A stretch of 64,000 nucleotides of DNA from Metallyticus violacea (GCA_030762175.1 CM060834.1:25470001-25534000); one strand, 5' to 3'; shown: positions 9,441 through 21,240, counted from the first letter of the stretch. The notes: generated by a model from the sequence alone, not told the origin. Translations and numbers: made by a program.

Positions 9441-12400
9441 ATAACCTGGTGGTTAAGGTATAGGAGAACCTTAGTTTTAGTATTGCTAAATTCTTAGATA
9501 TTTTATGTAAATTTTATTGTAATGTGTTTGCTGAATAAAAATTCATTTCTATATAAATACATTTTACTTGCATTTGACAATTTATACAATCAAAAAATTC
9601 ACATCTTATACTTAGTTTTGTTTTCCAAGTTTCACTTTCGTTTTATCTTATATTTTATTTTCATTAATCAATTATGTATGTTATATAATTTTTCGTATTA
9701 GGGTGTCATTATAGTTGAAACAGTTCCTACTAGTCTCGAACCTCCAATTATTTATAAACAATTTTATAATCAAGTTTGTGTGATATATAGTTAATGTATG
9801 TATAATAATGTATATTTTTAGTTTGTATTTCATTGCAGATTGCAATAATACTCCTTACATTTTGTTAAAAGATAACTGGAAGCTGTTAGGGTTCGTGGAC
9901 GACAAGAACACAAAAATATGTAACCTGTTGTTCCTTATTACTAAAAGTAAACCATATCGTTTCGGCCTGAGAGCTTTTTAAATAGGGCAGGGAAAAAGGT
10001 TCCTATTGTACGTTTAGAAGAATTGCATTTTGTCATCGTAAATTCCCCGAAAGGGCAGGATGTAATTAGTGACCTTTTCTGAAGGGCAAGCAACTGTATT
10101 CTGGAAATAAACAAACCCATACAAATAGCAAATCTCTCATCCAATCAATGCTATAGAAAGATCAGAAGTGAGTAATATAGCCAATAGGACGAAGCTGATT
10201 TTTAAATGAAGACAGCATCCTGATTGATGGACCTAATAGTCATGCGTTATAGGCCCCGAGCTAAGGAGAGTAATTTTTTTGGTGAAGAAAACAAGTTCGT
10301 GAGGAGTGGATGACAAGACGTAACTCTGAATAGTTCGCCGGGAAAAAGAGTTAAGTTCGGCAGTTGTTGATCAGAAAATGTTAAAGCAAAACACTTCGCC
10401 AGAGAGAATTCCCTGCGACCGCTGTGACCTGTAGTGCCGAGAGTGAGCCGGTTAAAAGAAAGTACCGCTATCAAAACAGACTTGATCAACATTATTGTAT
10501 TAATTGTAATAAGTCTGACTGGGCTCGTGTAAAGACAATAAAAGGAACTTAAAGGCTCTCACAAAGCAACAGCGATTCATAATAATCACTGCGATGAACA
10601 TGAAGTACAATAAATCGTATGTTTTAATAATCGCCAGTGTTAATTACTCTCCAACATTTCCCGATCCTTCTTCCTATGCTCTTTCATAAAATCAGCACAA
10701 TAGCCGTGACGACAACATCTTCAGCGTCTCGACTACTGGAGGTAACGTTGGAGGTGCAGGAGAGAACATCTGATTATCTTTAACAAAATATCAGCCAGTT
10801 TTAATCAAATAATTAAAATCAAGTCAAACATCCTCCCCCCTAATTAAAAGCCGCCTCATAGTTTAATTGAAAGATGTCAGATTACTTGAAATCAGTGGGA
10901 AAAAAAACCGAAAACAGTTTCAAATTATATTCATATGGAAGTGCTTTACATTTTACAGGAAGGTTCTCTCGCTAGAGACTGTGTTTGAGTGTACCTAACT
11001 TGATGTTAAAGTGTTTTTTATTTCCATACTGTGGCACGTATACTTCAGTAGTGTATAAGTGCTATATACTGCAACATGCCCTAGGAGGGTGTTTAATACT
11101 TGCGTGTTAAGAAACGTATGATTGGAGGGGGACAGTGGTAGGACATAAAACGCTATGGTTTTGCAAATATAAGCCGACTTCCTTATTCTTCGATGAGTGC
11201 AGAAGTGTCCAAGTCCCGTAAGGCCATCTATGTACACATTGCCGATTATTAGTTCAGGTAAGTAAACCAGTTATTAAAATAAATTAACTTTATCACGAAA
11301 TAACTCATATATTTTCATTTATAACTATAGTTGGCTTTTAATTTTCTTTGTTATTTAGTAGTTGATTGAGAAAGGGAAGTGAAGGACAAGAGAAAATTAA
11401 GATCAGAGCACACTCGCCAACATCGCGTTATTAAAGCAATTGAATTTAGCAAGTGAACAAGTGCTCTTTAAATTTAAACTATTAGCCACATACTTGGTGA
11501 AGTCGTTTAAGAACATGACAATATATAAACATGATAAACTGCACGAGAAAATTACTTTCCAATGATGCAGGAGAAAGGTTGTCCGCAGAATCTTTTAACT
11601 TGAAAAAGTGGTCGCCATTTGAAAGCTCTGATCTATAGCGATCAGTTACCTACATGACCGAGCTGATAGCTGCTTAACGTTACGCGAGCAAGAGTGGGGT
11701 TCACCCCTCTACTTTGAATGAGGGCTATCAAGTGCCGGTTTCACTTCACACTGCACTCTGTCAATCTGCCTGCTTGGCCTTCTCAAGCGATTCAAACTTA
11801 GCGGCAGAGAGTAATGTGTCATCATCACTACAGTTAAGTTCCCTTTGGGATGAAAACCGGATTGTCTCAGCTTACAGCAGGTACATTAGAAGGCCTGGAT
11901 TCAATTACCACTACTATTAGTGTCCCATTAACGAAATTGCTAATGGTTTGACTACAAGTTATTCCAAAACGCGTATTCGCGCATTCATTATTGCTCTAAA
12001 ACCAATCAATTTTAAACAAAGTGTCATATTAATTACTTTTATATGGGAATAGTTGCATTATCTGATTTAAAACTGTAAAATAATGCGCTTTCTTCTAAAA
12101 TCAGACAAGTTCATCGATCTTAGTTCTACGCGTAGTAAAAAAAACTAAAAGAGATCTTGATGTCAATATTTTATGAGAATATAGAAATGCCATCTACAAG
12201 CCCCGACTCCCTGCTAGTCACTCGCCTAAAATAAATGTAACTTATTTAACGAACTGGACTCGGACTAGGGAAGTAGTTGTAACACTAATCTAAAGAAATC
12301 GTTACTGAAAATGGGATCAAAATAGGTTGTTATGCACTGAAAACATAAACATTATTTAAACCATAGGCAAACTGTGTTTACAAAAAATTTTAATTACATT

Positions 12401-12840
12401 CGTATGGGATGCCAATCAAGATAGGTACCTCGGAGCAATCGGCGGCACGTCCTCTCTTATCACGATCACACATTCGACTATCGAAATCCTACGAAGAACG
12501 CGATCTAATCCCTATGTTGCGCATGCGCAGACCCTATTTTTTTTTAAAAAAATCTTTCCAACTGTCACTTCTACTTCTTTACAAACTTAATGCTACATAT
12601 AGTTCCCCACATTATCAAACTCCCTATAGTGCACAATATTGCAAATCATACACATTACTACACAAAATGCCCTTGAGCTATTGTAAAAAATATGTAGATC
12701 ATATTGTTTCAATCGGCGTAGGTGGGTGTGTGCAAAATATTGGTTGGAAATGTTTTGGAGAAGTTCAGTTCTGCAGTGTTTAGCAAAATCAGGGTAAGGC
12801 CTGAAGTAAAATTTTATAGGAAACCTAGATAAAGTTCAAA
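9441..12840. other. no recognisable feature over about 3.4 kb
   Basis: AT-rich sequence with scattered moderate-GC patches (about 10240-10450 and 11640-11910). Short motifs suggest degenerate tRNA-like heads near 11655 and 11865, but no full SINE can be aligned. An NRF1-like palindrome sits at 12518-12530. The open frames here are short and show no family motif or splice support. Confidence 0.4.
12518..12530. promoter_or_regulatory. NRF1/Ewg-like palindrome TGCGCATGCGCAG
   Basis: The 13-mer TGCGCATGCGCAG matches the well-known NRF-1 (insect Erect wing) site. In an AT-rich window it is unusual, but no transcript start or exon is apparent nearby, so function is unproven. Confidence 0.25.
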
Positions 12841-13066
12841 CCAGCATATTGCCACACGGAAATACAGAGCAATCAGTGATGACTTCCCCCGCGATGCGCG
12901 GTTCTTCCTATGAGGGACCTCTGACTCGTTTGCAGCACCGTGAAGGGGGTAGCAAGCCGATTGGGTTACTTGATGACCTTGCTGAGTGTCGCAGTCGTCA
13001 CTCAGCTGCTTCTGAGCATGTGCTATGTTGTTAGTTTCATAATTTGGCAGCATAATAAAGTTAATT

Positions 13067-13546
13067 ATGCCTTGTGCGTTTACAAAGTCAGAGCGTATCT
13101 TTAGGTGCGATTTATATGAGTTAACTCGGTCAGTTCGTGAAGTTCGAAGACTTTTTCAAGCAAGATTCCCGGGTGTAGACTCTACAGATAGTACAACTGT
13201 CTATTATTTATATAATAAATTTCAGGAAACTGGAAGTGTCCAGCCTAAGAAACCAAAAAGCAGCGTAAGTTTCTCGTCGAAAAAAGATTACATGGCATAC
13301 AAAATCTCTTCGTCGTCTTGCACAACAGTGAGGATTTCATATGTGTCTGTACTAAATTTAACATCAAGCGATATTATCTCTGGGGTAGGTTAAAAAAAAT
13401 TCCGTGTACAAGATGAACCCGCACGACAAGAATTCAGACATAATATTGATCGGGAAATTATCCGGATTTCTCAAAACAAACTAAAGCGAACGGTGAATAA
13501 TAATGTTTGGAGAATAAAGCCGGGCTATTTCACCCCTCATTTGATC
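13067..13546 (+). pseudogene. DUF4817-type transposase remnant with the middle missing
   Basis: From the ATG at 13067 the frame reads MPCAFTKSERIF, then VREVRRLFQARFPG and YYLYNKFQETGSVQPKK. This is the standard N-terminal helix-turn-helix of the DUF4817/IS630 group. By about 13420-13545 the sequence already resembles the extreme C-terminus of these proteins (an ISQNKL---VNNNVWRI block). The roughly 200 residues of the DDE catalytic domain between them are absent. It is therefore an internal-deletion derivative and cannot encode an active transposase. Confidence 0.7.
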
Positions 13547-14343
13547 ATTTGTTAAGTAACGAGTTTTTTAAAATGGTTCGTGTATTGTTTTTTTTTTTTT
13601 TTGTTTAATTGTTTTACCCTCCCACTAATCACAGAGACCCGGCTAGAGCGCTCGCCCATAGGCAAAACACTCCGGGGGACTGGTCGCAGGTAGAATTTAG
13701 TCACACAAACAAATACTTCAATCGGCTACCACAGAAATATAAAACAATGTATCTAGACTTGCTTATCTGTTTCTTGCGATTAAAATCAAGTAAGTGGACT
13801 TAACTCTGAGAATGCAATTTAGGAAAATTAATTCATGCGTGTGAATGAATATTTCCAAAAGATGACAGAAATGATGGAATGCATCAGAACAATATTATAA
13901 CATCTCCTGTCAAAATATACATTCTTATTTTTATTGTAAATGCGAGAACTTTAATCAGTTACATGGATATATCCGCTTCGTCAGGATTTATGGCTCTTGA
14001 CTGCCGGCTGCCGTGAAACTGGTGTGTTTTACATTTTATGCTGGCAATTTCACTTTGTGCATTGTGCATGTGAAAGTAGGCTGCGGGTGCAGTGCGGCGG
14101 TAATTATCAATAAATATATTCAAGTTACAGCGTGTTTGAGTGTAACACGTAAAACATTTGTTCTTTTCTTTTACTATGACTAAAATAATATGTTTAGAAA
14201 ATAATGTTAGCACCAGTTAAAATGGTTTCTTTGAAACTATGCCTTTGAAAGAAGTAACCATATGGATTACTCGTCTGGTCAGCATCATGGTGAACTTCCT
14301 GCTGCCATCTATGGTGATTTTTTAAAATAAAATGTAGATGTTC
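13547..14343. other. no recognisable feature
   Basis: It contains a short T-tract at about 13589-13602 and a GC-richer patch at about 13980-14110. An 84-codon minus-strand frame at 13959-14213 shows no family motif. Confidence 0.4.
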
Positions 14344-14447
14344 TTGGGGGCAAAACGGACACTTATTAATTGTATTATTTTAATGCACATTTCTAGAACT
14401 TAAGAACAATTAAAATAATTATTGGGGTAAATATATTTCATTAATTA

Positions 14448-14470
14448 TATATATATATATATATATATAT
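14448..14470. repeat. (AT)n microsatellite
   Basis: Perfect AT run inside the Tigger-like element. Confidence 0.9.
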
Positions 14471-14630
14471 TTATTTAATTGAATGTTTTAATGCTCATTT
14501 CTAAAACTTCAGAGCAAAAAATAATTATTGAGGTAAATATATTGAATTCATTTTTCCGACATTTCTTTAGAGGAATTCATTATATATCCTCTCGTAATTC
14601 AACTCAACTAAAAATATCTTTTTTTTTTTA

Positions 14631-15390
14631 ATGGTAAGAAATCGAGAAAGGAGGAGTGGTCGGGGTTCGTGGGTGGAAGAAAAAATACATAGTTAGCTAT
14701 CAAAGCGGTAAAGGTAGATGAAATACCACTGGGTACAGCTTCTAAATCATTTTCTATCGGTAAGTTAGTTTTAGTGCCCATATACTTCAATTTCAAAGGA
14801 ACTTGAGGGACAATAAGTGAAGTACAATTTAAAACTTGATCAAATTGGGTCTGGATTGACTCATAAAAACATCCGCAGTCTAATATTCCGTCATGCTTTT
14901 GTGAATGGCATCAAACATCCATTTGGAAATGGGGCTCAAACGGCTGGCAAAGACTTGACAAGAGAATATCTTAGCTGAGCATGAGAGTAGCAGAAGGGCT
15001 TTCATATGTTCGCGCAAAAGATACGACCAGGGAATAAATTGTCATTTTTAATGGGAACACTTCAAATCTACTTGATTAGCATAATCAATCCACTGGCATT
15101 TTCAATTGGGACGAGACAGGTTTGTAACTTACTTATGAATACGACAGATACACATCTAACGAGGAAGAAGAACGCTGAGGTCCACAGTAATTGAAAGAAA
15201 AAAGACGAGACTGTGTTGTGGCATATGTTTCTGCATCAGGCTAATTTGCACTTGAGTGGGAACAGTTTGATCAGTTCTTGGATCACTTTATTAGTGTGAA
15301 GTCACCTGGACCAGTCATTCTTGAGGGACATGGATTGCATTGCTCCGACAATGACGTTTAAAACTGAGTACATTGCCTCAAATGTTCGTT
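14631..15390 (+). pseudogene. Tigger/jerky-type transposase remnant
   Basis: The ATG at 14631 opens MVRNRERE, typical of the start of jerky/Tigger transposases. It is followed by LAIKAVKVDEIPLGTASKSF, a CENP-B-like helix-turn-helix. Then come HAFVNGIKHPF and a GKDLTREYLS-like block (about 14890-14970), AEGLSYVRAKDTTRE (about 14988-15035), an IFNWDETGL-like block with the first catalytic D (about 15098-15125), and GPVILEGHGLHCSDNDV (about 15308-15360). In that last block the usual second catalytic D of the LDGH motif has become E. Stops and frameshifts separate the blocks. The final catalytic segment and C-terminus are missing before the right terminal repeat. Confidence 0.8.
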
Positions 15391-15628
15391 CATAATGTTG
15401 ATGATGGAAATAATGTGTATTTTGAAAGTGATTATTGCAACATTGAAGACAACTGTATAAGCATTGTAGTATCGCTTTGCACCACTAGGGGCAAATGTAC
15501 ATTTGTACATTGCATTATAATATACTTGAAGCAGCAATAAGTAAAGTAACTGTATTTAAAATTTAAATTATTTGCTTTATTTAGCTATGATTTTGAAATA
15601 AAGCGATAGAATGTCTGTTTGCCCCATC

Positions 15629-15630
<2 letters not shown>

Positions 15631-15662
<32 letters not shown>
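15631..15662. repeat. (AT)n microsatellite
   Basis: Perfect AT run lying between the Tigger-like right end and the long inverted repeat. A shorter AT run also abuts the far end of the inverted repeat at about 16227-16245. Confidence 0.95.
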
Positions 15663-15666
<4 letters not shown>

Positions 15667-15712
15667 ATATAAAAGAAAAAGAAAAATAAAGTAACACTAT
15701 TAACAATGTAAC

Positions 15713-16226
15713 AAATTAACAGCAATTATAACAGTAGAAAAGGATAAAACACTAAGAAAAAGTCACACTTGAGATCGCTATACTTCGGATTCGTGCAGTC
15801 CTACTATAGAAAGAAGACAAGTGACGGCGATAAAAGTAAATATTGAATATCGAAGATAAGGTTATGCATGGAAACAGATGAAACTAGAAATGAGAGGTGG
15901 GGGGAATTAATACGTAAGATTTAAACCAGGTGGTATATGCGCTTTTTTTTACTCAGAGATAGAGAAATGGCAGCTATATTTTTACATAAAGCGCGTATAG
16001 CACCTGGTTTAAATCTTACGTATTAATTTCCCCCCCCCCCACACTCTCATTTCTAGTTTCATCAGTTTCCATGCATAACGTTACCTTAGATACTCAATGT
16101 TTACTTTTATCACCGTCACTTGTCTTCTTGCCATAGAAGGACTCCACGAGTCCGAAATATAGCGATCTCAAGTGTGACTTTTTCTTAGTGTTTTATCCTT
16201 TTGTACTATTATAATTACTGTTAATT
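15713..16226. repeat. long near-perfect inverted repeat (foldback), about 235-bp arms, 43-nt loop
   Basis: The left arm (15713-15944) and right arm (15988-16226) are reverse complements at roughly nine positions in ten by eye. Shared blocks include GGATAAAACACTAAG, AAAGTCACACTTGAGATCGC, AGAAGACAAGTGACGG, TTATGCATGGAAAC, GATGAAACTAGAAATGAGAG and ATTAATACGTAAGATTTAAA. The spacer is only 43 nt. Differences are mostly point changes plus a C-run length change, so the arms arose together or have been homogenised. AT repeats flank both outer ends. There is no coding potential. It could be a foldback/MITE-type element or a hairpin locus able to yield double-stranded RNA if transcribed. Confidence 0.95.
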
Positions 16227-16245
16227 TATATATATATATTATATA

Positions 16246-17830
16246 TTAAGGATGTATAATATATAATCACTATATAGATTATGTATAGTAATAATACAAT
16301 GTAATTGTGATAATAATAATTTCATGTGCCATATTATTGAAAATGTGACTTGGTATTTAATAGCAGTAGTGACCCATCATGTTAAAGTGAAGGTACGTAG
16401 GCCAATTAGCCTGCCCTTAGGATAGGCATAGTAGACAAGTAGATGCAAGGGTCTGCGTCTGCATGTATTATATTTGTACGATTGTAATAGAATAATGAAC
16501 AGCAGGAGCAAGTCATTAGTAGGGTGAAGGTATAACGAAGAATACAAAACGAAACTATAATACAATATATTGTTTGTAAAATAACAAGTGAGCTAAAGTC
16601 ATTATGCCATTTTTCAGAGCATTTGGAAATTCCTTTAAATACAAAAGATTTTGTTTTGGCCACGTCGCTAAAATACTAGGGACCAAGAGAAAGAGAGGAA
16701 AACTGTTGAAAATCTTGCAGGAAGCCCCCTATTGAGATAACTTGCCAATTTATCAGTCAATAAAATAGGGTACAATGACACTACAACTTTATACATTTCT
16801 CTAGTTCGTGGATGTGAACACCGAAATGGAATGGTTGATTTTGATAGCAGAAAGTCACAATCACGAGTTTTAGGGGCTAGTGTTAAAGTAATTAACAGCA
16901 GTTCTGATGTTCTGTAGGCTTTTATGTGCTTATTTTTTGGTGTTGAAGCTTAAGGCTCTTGAACTTTGATCTTCTGGGCGAAGAATTGTTAAGATCTCAC
17001 GTTCCGTTATGGAGTTTTTGTAGAACTGACACGATACTGTATAATTATAGTTCCTGGCATTGAGAGTATTGCAATAATCCAATATGCTAATTGTTTGAGC
17101 TACTTTTCCCTCTCACAGAACACTTTACCAACACTTTCCCTCATATGTTACCAACACATTTTGAGGAAGATGGCGAATGTTGGATGAAAGGAGGAAGGCA
17201 GTGCCTTACAAAGACGTCCTGAAGACGTCAGTGTCTAGTAACGGGCATCGAACTAAATCTCCTCGTCAACTCGACGAGGCATAGCAGACAACTTCAGACT
17301 CTATGCTCGAAACAAAAAATATTTTCAAAGATGACTTCAGTGTTTGAAAAACAACTGCTTATATACTTTGTGGGCTCAACATCACTTATAGAAACCGGTG
17401 GGTTTTATCGTGCCAACCTCAATGTGAAATGAGATGCGATAAAGGAACACTACAGTAACCAAATGATTCTAAAATCCAAACGGACACCTCGTGAGTCTAG
17501 AGAAAATGTCCTTTAATCTTCTTAAGATGACTTTCTTTATCACGCGAGTTCACATGGATCTCGTGGAATGCGAGCAGGAGATCAGCACGTTAAATGAATG
17601 TACCTGAGAGCTTTTACGAATTAATGGTATGAATTAAATACAGAAATATGAAGAAATGTAAAGTTTCGACGGTAAAAGAAAATCACGTCGCAAAAAGTTC
17701 GAACCGGTTTCTCAGTTGTAGCGACCTAGCGAGGGTATAGGAACAACTGGAGAAGACGTTCATCAGTCTTTCAGTGCGAAGGAGAAAAGATTGAATATAT
17801 GCAATGTGAGTTTTCTTCTAGGTGACACTC
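16246..17830. other. no recognisable feature
   Basis: About 1.6 kb of AT-rich, apparently unique sequence. A GC-richer spot near 17190-17300 (CTCGTCAACTCGACGAGG, a short perfect hairpin) was noted but not assigned. Confidence 0.4.
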
Positions 17831-17834
17831 AAGA

Positions 17835-18080
17835 AAACCATTACTGTGAATGGGATCCGTAACCCGGAACGGGAGTTTTAAAATATCGCCATGTCACTGT
17901 CTACGAAATTGAAAAGTTAACTTTTTCAATACAAAGCTCAGCCCGATGTCTACAAGAAAAAAGGGCTCTTAAGCAAAGGGATTGTGTTGCTAAGAAAAAC
18001 TATTCCACAAGTTCACAAAATAGATCGGGTGTAGCTTGGATTCTATTGGAAGCATGGAAAGCGACCAGAATAACAGATAA
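17835..18080 (+). pseudogene. probable mariner transposase fragment, middle of catalytic domain
   Basis: Near 17955-18020 the plus strand reads KGLLSKGIVLLRKT. In mariner transposases the block LLSKGIVLLHDNARPH carries the second catalytic aspartate. Here the HDNARPH part has decayed. Upstream sequence gives weak matches (YCEWDP-like, then a block resembling the helix before LLSKG). It is short, frameshifted and without visible ends, so it could be a deeply decayed remnant or partly coincidental. Confidence 0.45.
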
Positions 18081-18464
18081 GGCTGGGCAGAAAACATGAG
18101 TCTTTTGTGGAGACAGGAGAGACATTCAAATGAACTGGCCAGGTACCGAACAGTGGATGTTGACTGCGCTTGCAGCTAAGTTTGCTACGTCGAATAGGGA
18201 TAGGTTAGCATGTTGGGGCTGTTTACACAGCAAGACAAAGCGCGTGAAATTAGAAACGCTTTGCTGGATTAAATGATCTCTTTGACCTGAATGTGTGTGC
18301 GTATGTAAGCGCGCGTACATATTTAAGTGTTTGTGCTTAGGTGACGATTACTGTAAATATATTTGATTTGAAATACAAATTCTTTTTCTATGCGTCCCTG
18401 TAATTAACAGGATGTAGGTCGAAAGATCCTGCTAACGATGCTGTACAAATAATAAGTAATAAAC
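18081..18464. other. no recognisable feature
   Basis: Mixed-composition sequence lying between a mariner fragment and a LINE tail. No motif assigned. Confidence 0.4.
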
Positions 18465-18625
18465 ACACATTACAAATGGGGCGGGCACGTGGCGAGGCAA
18501 CAGCAGGACAGATGGGCGATAACCGCCACCACTTGGACCTCTACGCAAAACAGAAGACTCCAGGACGACCGAGAAAAAGATGGTCAGACATATGCATGGA
18601 GTATCTCGGAGTTCATTGATCAAGC
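18465..18625 (+). pseudogene. non-LTR retrotransposon ORF2 C-terminal fragment
   Basis: The plus strand gives KWGGHVARQQQDRWA followed one frame over by KTPGRPRKRWSD. The order WAGHVAR..DNRW..., then GRP--RW-DD, is the usual end of the reverse-transcriptase polyprotein of RTE/Jockey-like insect LINEs. Only about 50 residues are present with at least one frameshift. It is a 5'-truncated insertion or an eroded remnant. Confidence 0.75.
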
Positions 18626-19407
18626 ATCGCCCGCAATAAAGTGTGAGCAGTGAGAAGTGACAAGGACTCAAAAAGGACAAGAAATTATAAAATAGTACAA
18701 AAATATTTAATAGAATTCCTAACTCACATAGAATAAGGAGTCCATAAGGAGCCTTTCCCTCTAGCAGGAGACCCCTAGCCCTTTTTCAAACCCTAACATA
18801 CATAGGCTGCTTAGAAACTTTAACCCATATCATATTTAATTTTGCAGATATCTCATTAAACTTTACATTAAATATCTGTAAACTAGAAATAGACGTTTTG
18901 ATAATTTGTTTTGTATGTTTAACTTTTACTCCCATTTTTTAAATTCATATTCTTATTACATAATACACACTTTATTGTTTTGCACTCGAATATTTAATAT
19001 ACAATTGTTTTTGGTTTTAACCATGTTATGTGTGTGTTTTAAGCCCATTTTTACATCAGGATGTTTTTTTTTATCTTACATTAATCTCTTGAATTAGTTC
19101 TATTTTATGTATTAACGGTATTAACTTTATCCTGTCTTAATTTCTGTATCTATATTATTAATTATATGTACAAAATATCAATTTATACAAAGAACTGAAT
19201 TTATACCCGAACACCAACTTTTGCTCTTTCGCGGGTGCAATTCACTTATGGTATTCTTTTTTATGTAAATAAATACAATAAATATCTTTAACTGAAACCT
19301 CAGCTGAACATTCCATCTTAGTATGAAATGTGGTTCATGCAGGTAGCTTCCAGCTACCTAATTATACTTTTAAAGCAGTAAGAATGAAGTAAAATATGTG
19401 TACTTAA
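18626..19407. other. no recognisable feature
   Basis: Strongly AT-rich sequence following the LINE fragment. It may include part of that LINE's 3' untranslated region, but no tail boundary is clear. Confidence 0.4.
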
Positions 19408-19765
19408 GGACCACCTCCTTGGTCTATTGGTTATCGTTGCTTATGCTGGCCGGGAGGTCCGTGTTCGATTCCCGGGACCTACTTGGGAATGTTTGTAAGT
19501 TAGGTAGGTCTGGAACGGGGTCCACCCAGCCTCGTGAGGACAATTGGGAAGCTGCCTGATAGAGAGGTGGCGATCTTTGATTACAATCGGCGGGGTGCCG
19601 GCATGCAGATCACATGCCCACGGCAATACTGCCCCCTATCAATGAAGGATGCAGAGGTCGTCACGGTAGGCCAAGGCTCATCCGGGGCTGTAGCTCCAAA
19701 TGCGATCTCCGACTATCATGTTTTATGATTTTAGTTGTGCCATTTTATCCAATAAAATAAAATGT
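19408..19765 (+). mobile_element. SINE-D (tRNA-derived SINE with a distinct body)
   Basis: A tRNA-like head starts GGACCACCTCCTTGGTCTAT with A-box TGGTCTATTGGTTATCG and B-box GTGTTCGATTCCCGG (19461-19475). It is followed by a GC-rich roughly 240-bp body unlike the other SINEs here (GGTCTGGAACGGGGTCCACC, GGAAGCTGCCTGATAGAG, GATCACATGCCCACGGC). It ends in an AATAAAATAAAAT tail. It appears only once in this window. The open frames across it are incidental. Confidence 0.85.
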
Positions 19766-20039
19766 ATAGGATTACTCTAAAGAATTTCCCACTTTGAAAT
19801 TACTGTACATATTAACAGTTGACTTCCATACTAAACACCATTATGCTATACAGGGATTTGGAATTTTTGCATATGCATTTGTTTTTAGTTTCGTTGTTAT
19901 GGTAACTGTGTTAAGCACACTTTACAAAAACAATTTTTGAACAATACTTTTAGTATGCTTTTTGCATTAATGATGTCGTATTTGCCTTACTCAGGAGCTT
20001 TACGAAAGCAATAGACAATATCTCATGGCATTGAGAAGA

Positions 20040-20830
20040 TTTCCAACGTTACGTGAACTGAGAAATAGGTCCTGGATGTGAAACAATTTTGTAGCCGAGG
20101 AAATTGATGCAATTACAGATTAAAAGCGATTGGGTGGACCGAAATTAGTCGAGAACGAAATGAGTACAGCTCTGGGTTTACAAGAAGTTTAGGAAGTTTG
20201 TGAAAACTTTGCATATAATTTGCAAAGCGTTTGGAGATGAGTTATGGCGAATTCTGAGAAGCCAGCTTTGGCTCTGTCCTTGCACAATGAAGATGCGTTT
20301 TGAACTCCTAGAACAAGATAAGCAGATTCGCATCACATTTGCATTGCAAATGTTAGCAGAACATCCAGAATAACGTTGAACGACTACACAAAGTCTTGTG
20401 GACAGATGAGGAACAAATCAAATGCAGGATTTTGGACGGAAATAATCCTCACACACGACTGCTCGAGGTATGGTTTTTGGTCACATTTTCCTTATTTCAA
20501 AAAGGAAATGGAAAATGAACAAACGAAAACAGTAACGATAAAAGGGCAGCGATATTTTCGAATTGCTACTTTGTAATAGCAGTATTAGAGGATGTGATTA
20601 TTATTGAAAACACTTCATCTCATATACACAACACATTTGATAATCAAGTAATCGGAGGTATTTTCCGAACAGTTGCCTCTTAAAGCATCAGATATAAATC
20701 CTGCCGACTGCCGCCTTGAGTTACTTCAAAGAAAGAGTATTTCTTAGTAGATCTTCTTACTCGTGAGAAAATGAAAAAAAATCGGCATCCGATGTCATTG
20801 AAAATATTCTTAGAAATTCACGTACTAATG
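20040..20830 (+). pseudogene. IS630/DUF4817-type transposase remnant
   Basis: The clearest anchor is VLWTDEEQIKCRILDG at about 20394-20441. This matches the first-aspartate motif (VLWTDEAQF...DG) of this transposase group. Further blocks are a TVTIKGQRYF strand (about 20530-20560), LEDVI with an HI-HNT-like segment (about 20588-20640, the second catalytic region but without its D), and a degenerate NPAD-like LNPCD region near 20695-20720. Upstream sequence to about 20040 gives faint N-terminal similarity. Many stops and indels. The left edge may be marked by TATACAGGGATTTGG near 19848, a typical end for the group, but no matching right end was confirmed. Confidence 0.6.
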
Positions 20831-21119
20831 CTGTTATAACAAAAGAAACACTTATTTCTTATTGAAGAACATATTTAACTTTTCTTATTTATTCTTGTTA
20901 TATTAAAACTCAATTTATTTCGAAAAAAATGTTTTTATTTTTGCAGAATCTATAAACTTGTTAAAGTTATTATAATTTAAAACTGGGTAATTACTTTAGA
21001 ATAACCTGGAAATAAAAATAACGTTTTTCCTTCACATCTAGTTAGGGTGTAATGAAAATTTAACAAAACCTCTTATTTTATATTTCACATCACTCTTAAG
21101 TTATGTCATATCTTCATCA

Positions 21120-21155
<36 letters not shown>

Positions 21156-21240
21156 AATTGGCCTTTTCACTCTCAGAGATAGGTCTTCCCATCTCCGATG
21201 ACATCCCACATCGTAACACCTGCTTGGATTCCACTCTTTG
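20831..21240. other. AT-rich stretch with ATT microsatellite
   Basis: It includes an (ATT)n repeat at 21121-21154. The part next to 21241 may belong to the neighbouring LINE fragment. Confidence 0.45.
21121..21154. repeat. (ATT)n microsatellite
   Basis: About 11 perfect units directly visible. Confidence 0.95.

Larger units (their letters stand above)
14344..15629 (+). mobile_element. Tigger/pogo-like DNA transposon with both terminal inverted repeats
   Basis: The left end reads TGGGGGCAAAACGGACAC (14345-14362). The right end in reverse complement reads ATGGGGCAAACAGACAT (15611-15627). This GGGGCAAAC-type inverted repeat is expected for the Tigger/jerky branch of the pogo superfamily. Between them lies a decayed transposase in plus orientation (14631-15390). 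The 1.29-kb length is roughly half that of a full Tigger element, in keeping with loss of the C-terminal coding region. An (AT)n repeat at 14448-14470 has expanded inside the element. Confidence 0.85.

Noticed and set aside
13959..14213. 84-codon minus-strand frame
   Set aside because: No recognised motif, no codon bias and no splice or start context.
17240..17300. Possible tRNA-like or hairpin RNA (CTCGTCAACTCGACGAGG)
   Set aside because: The stem is only a few base pairs and no promoter boxes or second copy were found.
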